A stretch of DNA of 64,000 bases from assembly GCF_037996825.1 (NCBI RefSeq), contig NZ_JBBNAC010000001.1, forward strand, positions 2,232,001 through 2,296,000, in the 5' to 3' direction. The notes beneath the pieces were generated by a model, which was not told where the DNA came from, searched no databases, and saw only the letters and a program-made list of their open reading frames with translations. Positions within the stretch are counted from its first letter, which is position 1. Every line of letters begins with the position of its first letter. Origin of the DNA: Bdellovibrio sp. BCCA. GTDB lineage: Bacteria > Bdellovibrionota > Bdellovibrionia > Bdellovibrionales > Bdellovibrionaceae. The position numbers were made by a program, and so were the translations under genes. Positions 26,851 through 34,689 of the stretch are shown here, one piece after another.

Positions 26851-28986
26851 ATGGATACAAAGCGGTTGCCATGGTGGACGTGGATTCTTCCTTTTTTGAT
26901 TCTACTTGCCGGGACTTTCTCAAGTCTTTCTTACACCACAACTCAAGGCGTTTACTGGATTTATTTTCCCATCAATTTGGGAGTCATTATGACTTTGTGG
27001 TGGGGTCCACGAGTTCTTATTGCCGTATATCTTAATGGACTTATTGCAGCTGGCCTTTTACATCTTCCTCACGCTTACTTTTATCCTATTTATGCCATTC
27101 CTGAAACACTGGAAGTTTTTATGGCGTGGATGCTTGTGCGCGAGAGGTTCAAGTCGTTTTCAACCTGGAAACCCAGTCCAAAAAACATCAGTCTTTTCTT
27201 CGTCTATGGTCTATTGATTCCTTCGATTGTTTGTTCAACGGCGATTCAAGGTATTTTAGTTTTGACGGGTTTTATCGACAAGGCTCTTTTTTTCTGGGCG
27301 TCTTTGGTTACGACTATTGGAGATTTAACCGGGGCCGTCTTTTTGACTCTTCCATTGTTAATTCTCGTTTCTCCTTTTTTATATAAAAAAAATCTTTCGC
27401 TCTTCGTGTATGAATCTCTTCCGCCCTTACGTTTAGAAAAACTATCGCAAAAAGAACAAGCCCTTGCGATTTGCGTGCTGGCGGGAAGTTTGATTGTCGG
27501 AATATCTTTGCCTCTGTCGCAAACCTGGTACGTTTACGGAATTCTGATTCTAATTTCTGCCGCATGGTACGGTCTTTATGCGTCTTTGCTTATCAACACC
27601 TGGATTATGGCCATCACCATTGTCTTACCCAAAATTCTGCATCTGCCATGGGAGAACGAACCCGTTCTGGTGCAAACGCCCGCGACTCTTTTGACATTGT
27701 GTTTTTGTTCTTTAATCACGGGATCCGCCGTGACAACTTTGACGGAAAAACTGGCGAAATTAAAAGAAACGGAAGGCGAACTGAAAGGTGCAAAAGAGCA
27801 AGCCGAAGAAGCCTCTCAGGCAAAATCGGAATTTCTTGCACGGATGAGTCACGAAATTCGTACACCTTTAAATTCCGTGCTCGGCATGTTGGAGTTACTT
27901 AAGGAAACTCAACTCTCAAAGGACCAAGCCCGCTATTTAACACTCTTTAGTCATGCCGGGGAAAATCTCAAGGCATTGATCAATGATCTTTTGGACTTTT
28001 CAAAAATCGAAGCCAAAGCTTTGACCGTGGAAAATGTCAGTTACAATCTGCACGCCACCGTTCGCAGTGTTTTTGAAATTCTACAGATTAAGGCCGAAGA
28101 AAAAGGAATTCATTTTGAATTGAATATTCAAAACGACGTGCCAGAACATCAATGGGGAGATCCCACACGTTTGCGCCAAGTGCTTTTTAACCTAATCGGA
28201 AACGCCTTGAAATTTACCAATGAGGGGACGGTTTCTGTCGCCGTAAAGCTTGCTGGAAAAGAAAATCTTCTTATTGAAGTGCAAGACACAGGCATTGGTA
28301 TTCCTCGTGAAAAACAAGCCCGTCTTTTTTCTCCGTTCTTTCAGGCTGATCCCGGCATCACCCGCAAATACGGAGGTACGGGCCTGGGTCTTGTCATCTC
28401 CAAAAATCTTGTGGAGATCATGGGCGGTCGCATGGAAATGAAAAGCCTTTCAGGCAGAGGAACCACATTTCGCATTATTCTTCCTCACCGTCCGGATTTA
28501 AGCAGTCATTTAGAAGCAAAAGTTTCACCGTCTGTTTCGTGGAATACTCTTTTTCCCAACCGACGCTTTCGTATTCTTCTTGTCGACGACTCCGAGGACA
28601 ATCGTGTTTTGATGATCCATTACTTACGAAATCTTCCTTTTGATTGTGAGGAGGCCGTGAATGGTCAAGAAGCCGTGGATAAATTTAAAACCACAAAATA
28701 TGACCTGATCTTTATGGATATGCAGATGCCGATCATGACCGGTTACCGCGCAACCGAACTGATCCGTTATTGGGAAAAAGAAAGACATCTTGGACACACG
28801 CCTATCATCGCTTTAACAGCGACGGCGGTGGTTGAAGATCTAGAAAGAACCATTGCTTCAGGTTGCGACGCTTACGCCGTTAAGCCTGTAAAAAAAAGTG
28901 AAATCTTAGAAATTCTCGTTCACAACTTAACCACGAAGACACCCGTCAGCGATGCTTTTAAAGAACCACCCGCACCCAGTATTTGA
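26851..28986 (+). CDS. hybrid histidine kinase with MASE1-like sensor and receiver
   Basis: 711 residues. Residues about 10-305 hold eight or so membrane segments in MASE1 style ([18 protein letters not shown]). A coiled coil (about 300-330) leads to HisKA with phospho-accepting His334 ([11 protein letters not shown]), then HATPase_c ([10 protein letters not shown]-box, DTGIGIP G1, GGTGLGL G2). A receiver domain at 565-695 has LVDDSED, Asp623 (IFMDMQMP), LTATA and KPVKK. A histidine kinase with its own receiver usually passes phosphate to another protein; no output domain and no neighbouring HPt are present. Its last 67 bases overlap the convergent thioesterase gene. Confidence 0.93.
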   Translation: MDTKRLPWWTWILPFLILLAGTFSSLSYTTTQGVYWIYFPINLGVIMTLWWGPRVLIAVYLNGLIAAGLLHLPHAYFYPIYAIPETLEVFMAWMLVRERFKSFSTWKPSPKNISLFFVYGLLIPSIVCSTAIQGILVLTGFIDKALFFWASLVTTIGDLTGAVFLTLPLLILVSPFLYKKNLSLFVYESLPPLRLEKLSQKEQALAICVLAGSLIVGISLPLSQTWYVYGILILISAAWYGLYASLLINTWIMAITIVLPKILHLPWENEPVLVQTPATLLTLCFCSLITGSAVTTLTEKLAKLKETEGELKGAKEQAEEASQAKSEFLARMSHEIRTPLNSVLGMLELLKETQLSKDQARYLTLFSHAGENLKALINDLLDFSKIEAKALTVENVSYNLHATVRSVFEILQIKAEEKGIHFELNIQNDVPEHQWGDPTRLRQVLFNLIGNALKFTNEGTVSVAVKLAGKENLLIEVQDTGIGIPREKQARLFSPFFQADPGITRKYGGTGLGLVISKNLVEIMGGRMEMKSLSGRGTTFRIILPHRPDLSSHLEAKVSPSVSWNTLFPNRRFRILLVDDSEDNRVLMIHYLRNLPFDCEEAVNGQEAVDKFKTTKYDLIFMDMQMPIMTGYRATELIRYWEKERHLGHTPIIALTATAVVEDLERTIASGCDAYAVKPVKKSEILEILVHNLTTKTPVSDAFKEPPAPSI

Positions 28987-29372
28987 CTGGTGATAGACCC
29001 GCGAACCCTTCCGGTGGAAGTGAGTTCACGGTAAAAATCTTCTTCATGGGATTGAGACGGAAAACGACAGACGATTTCAAAATCCGTATCGACGGGACGG
29101 AGATATTGGATTTCTCCCTTGGCGATCACAATATTTTCCGTAGGAATGGAGCGCTCTTTAAGACCTGCTAACACCAAAGCATAAGCGGCTAAAACAGCCG
29201 ATGCATAAAGACTTCCACCAAACGCCGTGCCTTTATGATTACGGTTTTTCTCTAGAGATACACGGAAACGAACCTCTTCAGAACGGATCTTTACCACCTC
29301 AATACCAAGGTGCTCGTACAAAGCGATCTTGTTTTTAAGGATGCCAATCAGTTCTTCCGAGTTTATTTCCAT
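28920..29372 (-). CDS. YiiD-like hotdog-fold thioesterase
   Basis: 150 residues, cytoplasmic. The central [23 protein letters not shown] matches the C-terminal thioesterase domain of YiiD-type proteins (hotdog fold; Gly-rich helix). The beta strands [14 protein letters not shown] and FEIVCRF complete the fold. Substrate probably an acyl-CoA or acyl-ACP, unproven. It is the last gene of the fbaB-lysS operon, overlaps the rhodanese gene by 10 bases, and its 3-prime end overlaps the kinase gene on the other strand. Confidence 0.85.
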   Translation of the reverse strand: MEINSEELIGILKNKIALYEHLGIEVVKIRSEEVRFRVSLEKNRNHKGTAFGGSLYASAVLAAYALVLAGLKERSIPTENIVIAKGEIQYLRPVDTDFEIVCRFPSQSHEEDFYRELTSTGRVRGSITSQILGAGGSLKASLTGVFVVKL

Positions 29373-30208
29373 TGTTCATAGCCTCCAGCAAAGTTGCTGG
29401 CCTTTTTATAACCTAAAAAGTTCAAGGCGTAAGTTACTGCTCCGGAACGGACACCGTGATTACTAATGACAAGAATTTTCGTATCTTTAGAAATATTCTT
29501 TTCGTAAAGAGCGCTCTCGATTTTTTTCTCAGGAAGACCCTTCTCACCAAAGAACTCTGTCCAATTCATATTGATCACAGAAGCTTTTACATCTTTGATT
29601 TGTGATAAATTGCGAAGGGCGTACTCTTGAGCAGAACGCACGTCGATAACAACCAAGCTGCTATCTGCTTTACTCACCATATTTTTGAAATCTTTAAAGT
29701 CAGTCGTAAGTGTCTCTGCAACGTCCGGCTTCCAATAAGGTTTGTTCTGCACCAAAGGAGCTTCTTTCGTCGGATTCATTTCACGATAAGATGTATGCAA
29801 AACCGTATAGACTTCTTTTACGCCTAAAACTTTGAGCGTCCAAGCGACACGGCCTTCTTCACCGGCTCCTTGTGGTCCCTTACCTAAAACCAAAACTTTG
29901 GTTTGCGGATCAACGCCGATCAAAGACAAACGACGAGCTAAAGAGAACAAATCAGGCTGTAAAAGCCCGCGAGATTTTGGATTTTGTTGAGAGAAATCTT
30001 CCCAGCGCACGTTGATTGCACCGGGCACATGAGCCAAGTTGAACTCAAACGAAGGACGAGCATCCAAAATGACTGGATTGTCCTTCATCAAACGCTCAGC
30101 CGTGATGTTTTCGCCGATCACAGGTTCTTGCGTGACAATCTTAGTGGGCTTTTGTTGGCAGCCCACCAAAACAGCTAGAAGAGAGGCAACTAAAAGCCCT
30201 AACTTCAT
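29363..30208 (-). CDS. tandem rhodanese-like lipoprotein, catalytic Cys missing
   Basis: 281 residues. Lipobox LVGC. Two rhodanese domains: the first (about 35-155) with PVILDARPSFEFNLAHVPGAINV, the second (about 165-281) with VVIDVRSAQEYALR. In the active-site loops the Cys is absent: LVLGKGPQGAGEEGR in the first, LVISNHGVRSG in the second, where Asn stands in the usual Cys place. Sulphur transfer is therefore unlikely; a binding or structural role in the envelope is more probable. The start overlaps the lysS stop by 4 bases. Confidence 0.9.
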   Translation of the reverse strand: MKLGLLVASLLAVLVGCQQKPTKIVTQEPVIGENITAERLMKDNPVILDARPSFEFNLAHVPGAINVRWEDFSQQNPKSRGLLQPDLFSLARRLSLIGVDPQTKVLVLGKGPQGAGEEGRVAWTLKVLGVKEVYTVLHTSYREMNPTKEAPLVQNKPYWKPDVAETLTTDFKDFKNMVSKADSSLVVIDVRSAQEYALRNLSQIKDVKASVINMNWTEFFGEKGLPEKKIESALYEKNISKDTKILVISNHGVRSGAVTYALNFLGYKKASNFAGGYEQWK

Positions 30209-31683
30209 TTCGTAATTCTCATCGTCGGGAAGAAGATAATATCACGGATGCTTGGACGATCTGTCATGATCATCACAATACGCTCAATACCGATACCCAC
30301 ACCACCTGTTGGCGGCATACCTGCATCAATCGCAAGCAAGAAGTCTTCGTCCATAGGATGAGCTTCTTCATCGTTCGCGCGATTGGCTTCTTGTTCTTTC
30401 AAACGAGCCAATTGATCTTCAGGGTCATTCAACTCTGAATAAGCGTTTCCGATTTCCATGCACGCTGCAAACGGCTCAAAGCGCTCAACCAGACGGCTGT
30501 CTCTGCGGTGGATTTTCGTCAATGGAGAAATCTCCACCGGATGATCCATCACAAATGTTGGTTGCCACAAGTGTTGTTCAGCTGTGAGTTCGAAAAGCTC
30601 CATCACCATTTCGCCTTTTTTACCCGGCTTATCGATATCGCCACCGTGTTTGCGGATGGCTTGGAACAATTCTTCTTCTGTCGCTTTATCCGGATCAATG
30701 CCCGCGTACTCGCGAACGCCGTCATGCACAGTCAAACGTCTCCAAGGAGGAGTGAAATCAATTTCTTTTCCTTGGTAAGTGACTTTCATGCTGCCTGTGA
30801 TTTTCAAAGCCAACTGAGAGATCAACTCTTCAAACTGTTTCATTTGATAGTTGTAGTCCGTGTAAGCTTCGTAGAACTCTAAAAGAGCGAACTCAGGGTT
30901 GTGAGTACGGTCGATTCCCTCATTACGGAAGTTTTTAGAGATCTCATAAACTTTTTCAAAACCGCCCACGATCAGGCGTTTCAAATAAAGCTCTGGAGAA
31001 ATACGCATGTAAAGTTTCATGTCCAAAGCTTTATGATGCGTTGTAAATGGCGTTGCCGCCGCTCCCCCGTAAACCGGTTGAAGCGTTGGTGTTTCCACCT
31101 CCATAAATCCGCGGTCATCCAAGAAACGACGAATTTCTTTGATGATCTTAGAGCGCGTTTCAAAAACCTTGCGAGAATCCGCATCCGAAATCAAATCCAA
31201 ATGTCTGTGACGATATTTGATTTCGATATCTTGAACACCGTGGAATTTTTCCGGCAATGGTTCAATGGATTTTGTCAAAATCTGGAAGCTCTTTGCGTAA
31301 ATCGAGAACTCCCCTTTTTGTGATTTGAAAACGAAACCCTCGATACCAACGATGTCACCCAAATCCACAAGGCTGAAGGCTTCACGATCTTGTTCCGAAA
31401 GTTCTTCCGTCTTCACGTATACTTGCACTGTGCCCGTTTGATCTTGAAGATTGAAGAAAGAAGCCTTTCCCATCATACGCAAAGTCATCAAACGACCTGC
31501 GATACGATACGCGAACTCAGGCTTCTTTTCGCCCGCTTGAAGAGTCGCCGCGTGTTCAGCAACAACTTCAGAGATCTTTGCCTTATTTTCGAAAACATAA
31601 GGATAGGGATTGATCCCCTTCTCACGAAGAGCATGAAGTTTTTTACGTTTTTCCGCTCTGAGCGGATTTTCATTGATAGACAT
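30205..31683 (-). CDS. lysS: lysyl-tRNA synthetase, class II
   Basis: 492 residues. Charges tRNA-Lys. The N-terminal OB anticodon-binding domain (about 60-165: GRLMTLRMMGKASFFNLQDQTGTVQVYV) is followed by class II motif 1 (GFMEVETPTLQP), motif 2 (FRNEGIDRTHNPEF) and motif 3 (GVGIGIERIVMIMTD). I use the ATG at 31683, which begins MSINENPLRAEKRKKL; the longer open frame lies inside the aldolase gene. Only one base separates it from the fbaB stop, so translation is coupled. Confidence 0.97.
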   Translation of the reverse strand: MSINENPLRAEKRKKLHALREKGINPYPYVFENKAKISEVVAEHAATLQAGEKKPEFAYRIAGRLMTLRMMGKASFFNLQDQTGTVQVYVKTEELSEQDREAFSLVDLGDIVGIEGFVFKSQKGEFSIYAKSFQILTKSIEPLPEKFHGVQDIEIKYRHRHLDLISDADSRKVFETRSKIIKEIRRFLDDRGFMEVETPTLQPVYGGAAATPFTTHHKALDMKLYMRISPELYLKRLIVGGFEKVYEISKNFRNEGIDRTHNPEFALLEFYEAYTDYNYQMKQFEELISQLALKITGSMKVTYQGKEIDFTPPWRRLTVHDGVREYAGIDPDKATEEELFQAIRKHGGDIDKPGKKGEMVMELFELTAEQHLWQPTFVMDHPVEISPLTKIHRRDSRLVERFEPFAACMEIGNAYSELNDPEDQLARLKEQEANRANDEEAHPMDEDFLLAIDAGMPPTGGVGIGIERIVMIMTDRPSIRDIIFFPTMRITK

Positions 31684-31684
31684 T

Positions 31685-32608
31685 TTATAATTTCTTTCCT
31701 GCGAAGGCTTCCATAACGTTGTGAAGAAGTTGGATCGCTTCTTTCTTTGGACGTTGGAAAGCGTTGCGGCCCATGATCGAACCGAAACCGCCACCTTGGG
31801 CCAATTCAGAAACTTCTTTCAAGATATCTTCGGTGCCTTTGGCTTCCCCGCCAGAGAAGATCACGATGCGTTTGCCTTTGAAGCAAGCATCAACAACGTG
31901 TTTCGTACGATCTGCCAACGTCGCTACTTTGATACCTTGTTCTTGGTAAACTTTTGCCGCCGCTGCTTGTTCAATGTGTGCTGTTGGTGGTTTTACTTTG
32001 ATGATGTGAGCGCCCAATTGAGCTGCCACATGGGCTGCGTAAGCAATCACGTCGATCGCCGTTTCGCCCTCTTTAGAGATTTGTTCACCACGTGCGTAAG
32101 ACCAGATCACCACAACAAGACCTGCTTGTTTGGCTAGGCGAGAAGCTTCCGCGATTTCTTCGTACATGTGTTTACGTTCGCCAGATCCTGGATAAATTGT
32201 GAAACCAATGCCTACGCAACCCAGTCTCAAAGCATCGTCGATGTAAGAAGTGACTGCAGAGATCGGACGCTTGTCTCCGTAAAGAGTGTCAGAGTTATTG
32301 ATTTTCAAGATCAATGGAATTTCACCCGCATAATCACGAGCGACAGCTTCAATCGCACCCAATGGAGCAGCGTAGGCGTTGCAACCTGATTCAATGGCAA
32401 GTTCAACGTGGTAAGCAGGATCATAACCATCTGGATTTTTCGCGAAAGAGCGAGCCGGACCGTGTTCAAAACCTTGGTCCACTGGCAAAATCACCAACTT
32501 ACCTGTGCCAGCAAGCTTTCCGTGATTCATCATGCGAGCTAAATTCGTAAGTACTCCTGGGTTGTCAGCTCCGTACCAGCTTAAAATCTCTCTAACTCTT
32601 GGCGTCAT
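31685..32608 (-). CDS. fbaB: fructose-bisphosphate aldolase, class I (FbaB/DhnA type)
   Basis: 307 residues. Cleaves fructose 1,6-bisphosphate in glycolysis and the reverse in gluconeogenesis. The family signature ILPVDQGFEHGP (about 40-52), the Schiff-base strand HIIKVKPPTA (about 201-210), and phosphate-binding IVIFSGGEAKG and GGFGSIMGRNAFQR are present. Archaeal-type class I aldolases of this family act in the cytoplasm. First gene of the fbaB-lysS-rhodanese-thioesterase operon. Start ATG at 32608 is preceded by AGGAG. Confidence 0.95.
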   Translation of the reverse strand: MTPRVREILSWYGADNPGVLTNLARMMNHGKLAGTGKLVILPVDQGFEHGPARSFAKNPDGYDPAYHVELAIESGCNAYAAPLGAIEAVARDYAGEIPLILKINNSDTLYGDKRPISAVTSYIDDALRLGCVGIGFTIYPGSGERKHMYEEIAEASRLAKQAGLVVVIWSYARGEQISKEGETAIDVIAYAAHVAAQLGAHIIKVKPPTAHIEQAAAAKVYQEQGIKVATLADRTKHVVDACFKGKRIVIFSGGEAKGTEDILKEVSELAQGGGFGSIMGRNAFQRPKKEAIQLLHNVMEAFAGKKL

Positions 32609-32713
32609 CTTATCTCCTGTTACTCGGGGAAACGTGTGTAAAACTCTATTTGAGCGCTGTAAACTTATTGAGTTTTTTCCATATAATCAAGCGCGTCTCA
32701 GAGATTAACACGC

Positions 32714-32740
32714 TTGGCAGAAAAGAGACTGTGGTATAAT
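32714..32740 (+). promoter_or_regulatory. sigma70-type promoter with extended -10
   Basis: -35 TTGGCA at 32714-32719 and a perfect -10 TATAAT at 32735-32740 preceded by TGG (extended -10). The spacer is 15 bases, shorter than usual, which the extended -10 can compensate for. Drives the nfu gene at 32811 through the GC-rich leader. Confidence 0.65.
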
Positions 32741-32743
32741 TTC

Positions 32744-32784
32744 CTCGGCGGACGCCGGCAGAGCGGAGGGCCCGGGGCCCGGAG
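32744..32784 (+). other. GC-rich structured 5-prime leader of the nfu gene
   Basis: About 41 bases that are nearly all G and C, with self-pairing stretches CGGCG-GA-CGCCG and GGGCC-CGG-GGCCC. It lies between the likely transcription start (about 32747) and the AUG at 32811. The neighbourhood is much richer in A and T. It could act as a translation-control hairpin or protein-binding leader. Confidence 0.45.
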
Positions 32785-32810
32785 CTGAAGCAGCACTAAA
32801 TGAGGATTTT

Positions 32811-33359
32811 ATGAGCACAAACGTTACATTTGAACCCACTCCCAATCCAGCGACGATGAAATTCATCTTACCTCGTCAGGTGACTGAGAACGGGTTTGAC
32901 TGCCCGACGGCTCAGGAGGCCGAGCGCTCTCCTTTGGCTTCAAAAATCTTTGGTTTTCCTTGGACAAGCTCTGTTTACGTAGGTCCAAACTTCATTACAG
33001 TCACGAAGCAAGACTGGGTGGACTGGGAGCTTTTAGCGCAACCTTTGAGCGGTCTTATTCAAGAGCACTTGGATCGCAATGAACCCGTGGTTGTTGAGTT
33101 TGTGGAAACGCCAATGGATGACGAAAATGATTCTCCGATGGTTCGCAATATTAAATCTGTTTTGAATCGCGAAATCCGCCCGGTGGTGGCACTTGATGGC
33201 GGCGACATCGTGTTTTACAAATACGAAAACAACATCCTTTATATTCACATGAAGGGCGCTTGCTCCGGCTGTCCAAGTTCTTCGATCACTCTTAAAGAGG
33301 GTATTGAAACGCGCATGAAAGAACTTTTCCCGGAGATTCAAGAAGTTGTCGCGGTCTAA
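32811..33359 (+). CDS. Nfu-type iron-sulphur cluster scaffold/carrier
   Basis: 182 residues, cytoplasmic. The N-terminal Nfu_N domain (TFEPTPNPATMKFILP, about 5-90) is joined to a NifU-like C-terminal domain (about 105-182) with the cluster-binding pair Cys151-x-x-Cys154 (GACSGCPSS) and LKEGIE. These proteins carry [4Fe-4S] clusters to apo-enzymes. It overlaps the MATE gene by 14 bases. Confidence 0.93.
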   Translation: MSTNVTFEPTPNPATMKFILPRQVTENGFDCPTAQEAERSPLASKIFGFPWTSSVYVGPNFITVTKQDWVDWELLAQPLSGLIQEHLDRNEPVVVEFVETPMDDENDSPMVRNIKSVLNREIRPVVALDGGDIVFYKYENNILYIHMKGACSGCPSSSITLKEGIETRMKELFPEIQEVVAV

Positions 33360-34689
33360 GTTTTTTCATGAAAGTAAATTCCTCGCCAAATTAGCGGGTC
33401 CTATCGTCATTAGCCAAGTCGGACAAAATCTGATCACTTTGGCTGACACGATCATGGTTGGCTCTTTAGGGCCTCTCGCTTTGGGAGCTTCGGCTTTTGC
33501 CGGAAGTGTCTTTATTGTCTTTTTGATTTTTGGTTTAGGAATGCTCGCCCCCCTCACTGCTCTTTTTGCGCGTATGCAGGGACAGGAAAATTATCCTTAC
33601 GGAGGCGTTCTTCTAAGGCACAGTATCGCGATCGCGTTGGTCGTCAGTGGCTTCGTCATCGGGCTTCTTTATATTCTTCTTCCGAATCTGCATTTGTTTG
33701 GACAAACACCTGAGGTTTTAAAACTCGGCAGTGATTTCTTTGAAATCATCGCCTGGTCCGTTTTGCCAAGCTTGATTTATCAAACATACAAACAGTTCAC
33801 CGACGGTATTGGAAAAACCAAAGTCTCTATGTACGTGATGATCTTTGGCGTGATTTTCAATATTGCTGGCAACTATGTTTTGATTCACGGTTACTACGGA
33901 TTTCCAAAATTGGGTTTAAATGGTTCGGCGTGGGCCACGTTAATGGCGCGCACATTGATGGCGTTGGCGATGATTTTCTACGTGCACTTGCATCCGCACT
34001 TTAAACGTTATCTGGCAGAGCGCTGGACTCATCGTTTTGATCGTCACCTTCTTAAAAACATCATTCGCTTGGGAATTCCCAACGGCTTAACTTATTTGTT
34101 TGAAGTCGGCGCGTTTTCTTCGGCAGCTGTGATGATGGGCTGGTTTGGCGCCACACCATTGGCGGCTCATCAAATCACTATCAGTCTTGCAAGTACGAGC
34201 TTTCTTATCACTCTTGGTGTCGGCATCGCCGCAAGCATTCGCGTAGGTTACGAGCTAGGCCGCGGAGATTATTCTTTAGCGCGCTTTGCAGGATTTACGG
34301 CTATTAAATTAGGTGCCGCCTATATGAGTCTTTGTGCTTTAGGGTTTTTCTTCTTTCGTCATTGGTTCCCGACATTCTACGTGTCCGATCAAGACGTGAT
34401 CGCATGGGCCGCGAAATTTTTTGTTGTTGTCGCAATCTTTGAAATCTTTGACGGCATTCAAGCCGTCGCCATCGGTGCTCTTCGTGGTATGAGCGATACG
34501 CAGTGGCCGAGCATTATTGCCTTCTTTGCTTATTGGATCATGGGACTTCCTTTAGGCTACGTTCTAGCTTTCCACTTGGGAGTCGGTCCTGTCGGAATTT
34601 GGATTGGTCTTTTAATTGGTCTTATCTTCGCGTCGATTTTACTGACGTGGAGATTTCATATTTTGAGTCGTCGTTATCTTAAAAACTAA
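33346..34689 (+). CDS. MATE-family multidrug/cation exporter
   Basis: 447 residues with twelve predicted membrane segments in two similar halves. Opening LAKLAGPIVISQVGQNLITLADTIMVGSLG and the mirror RLGIPNGLTYLFEVGAFSSAAVMMGWFGATPLAAHQI are typical of NorM-like MATE transporters, which expel cationic drugs using Na+ or H+ gradients. The first usable codon is TTG at 33346, with GGAG 10 bases before, inside the nfu gene. Convergent with the next gene: the stop codons share bases. Confidence 0.93.
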   Translation: MSRSKFFHESKFLAKLAGPIVISQVGQNLITLADTIMVGSLGPLALGASAFAGSVFIVFLIFGLGMLAPLTALFARMQGQENYPYGGVLLRHSIAIALVVSGFVIGLLYILLPNLHLFGQTPEVLKLGSDFFEIIAWSVLPSLIYQTYKQFTDGIGKTKVSMYVMIFGVIFNIAGNYVLIHGYYGFPKLGLNGSAWATLMARTLMALAMIFYVHLHPHFKRYLAERWTHRFDRHLLKNIIRLGIPNGLTYLFEVGAFSSAAVMMGWFGATPLAAHQITISLASTSFLITLGVGIAASIRVGYELGRGDYSLARFAGFTAIKLGAAYMSLCALGFFFFRHWFPTFYVSDQDVIAWAAKFFVVVAIFEIFDGIQAVAIGALRGMSDTQWPSIIAFFAYWIMGLPLGYVLAFHLGVGPVGIWIGLLIGLIFASILLTWRFHILSRRYLKN

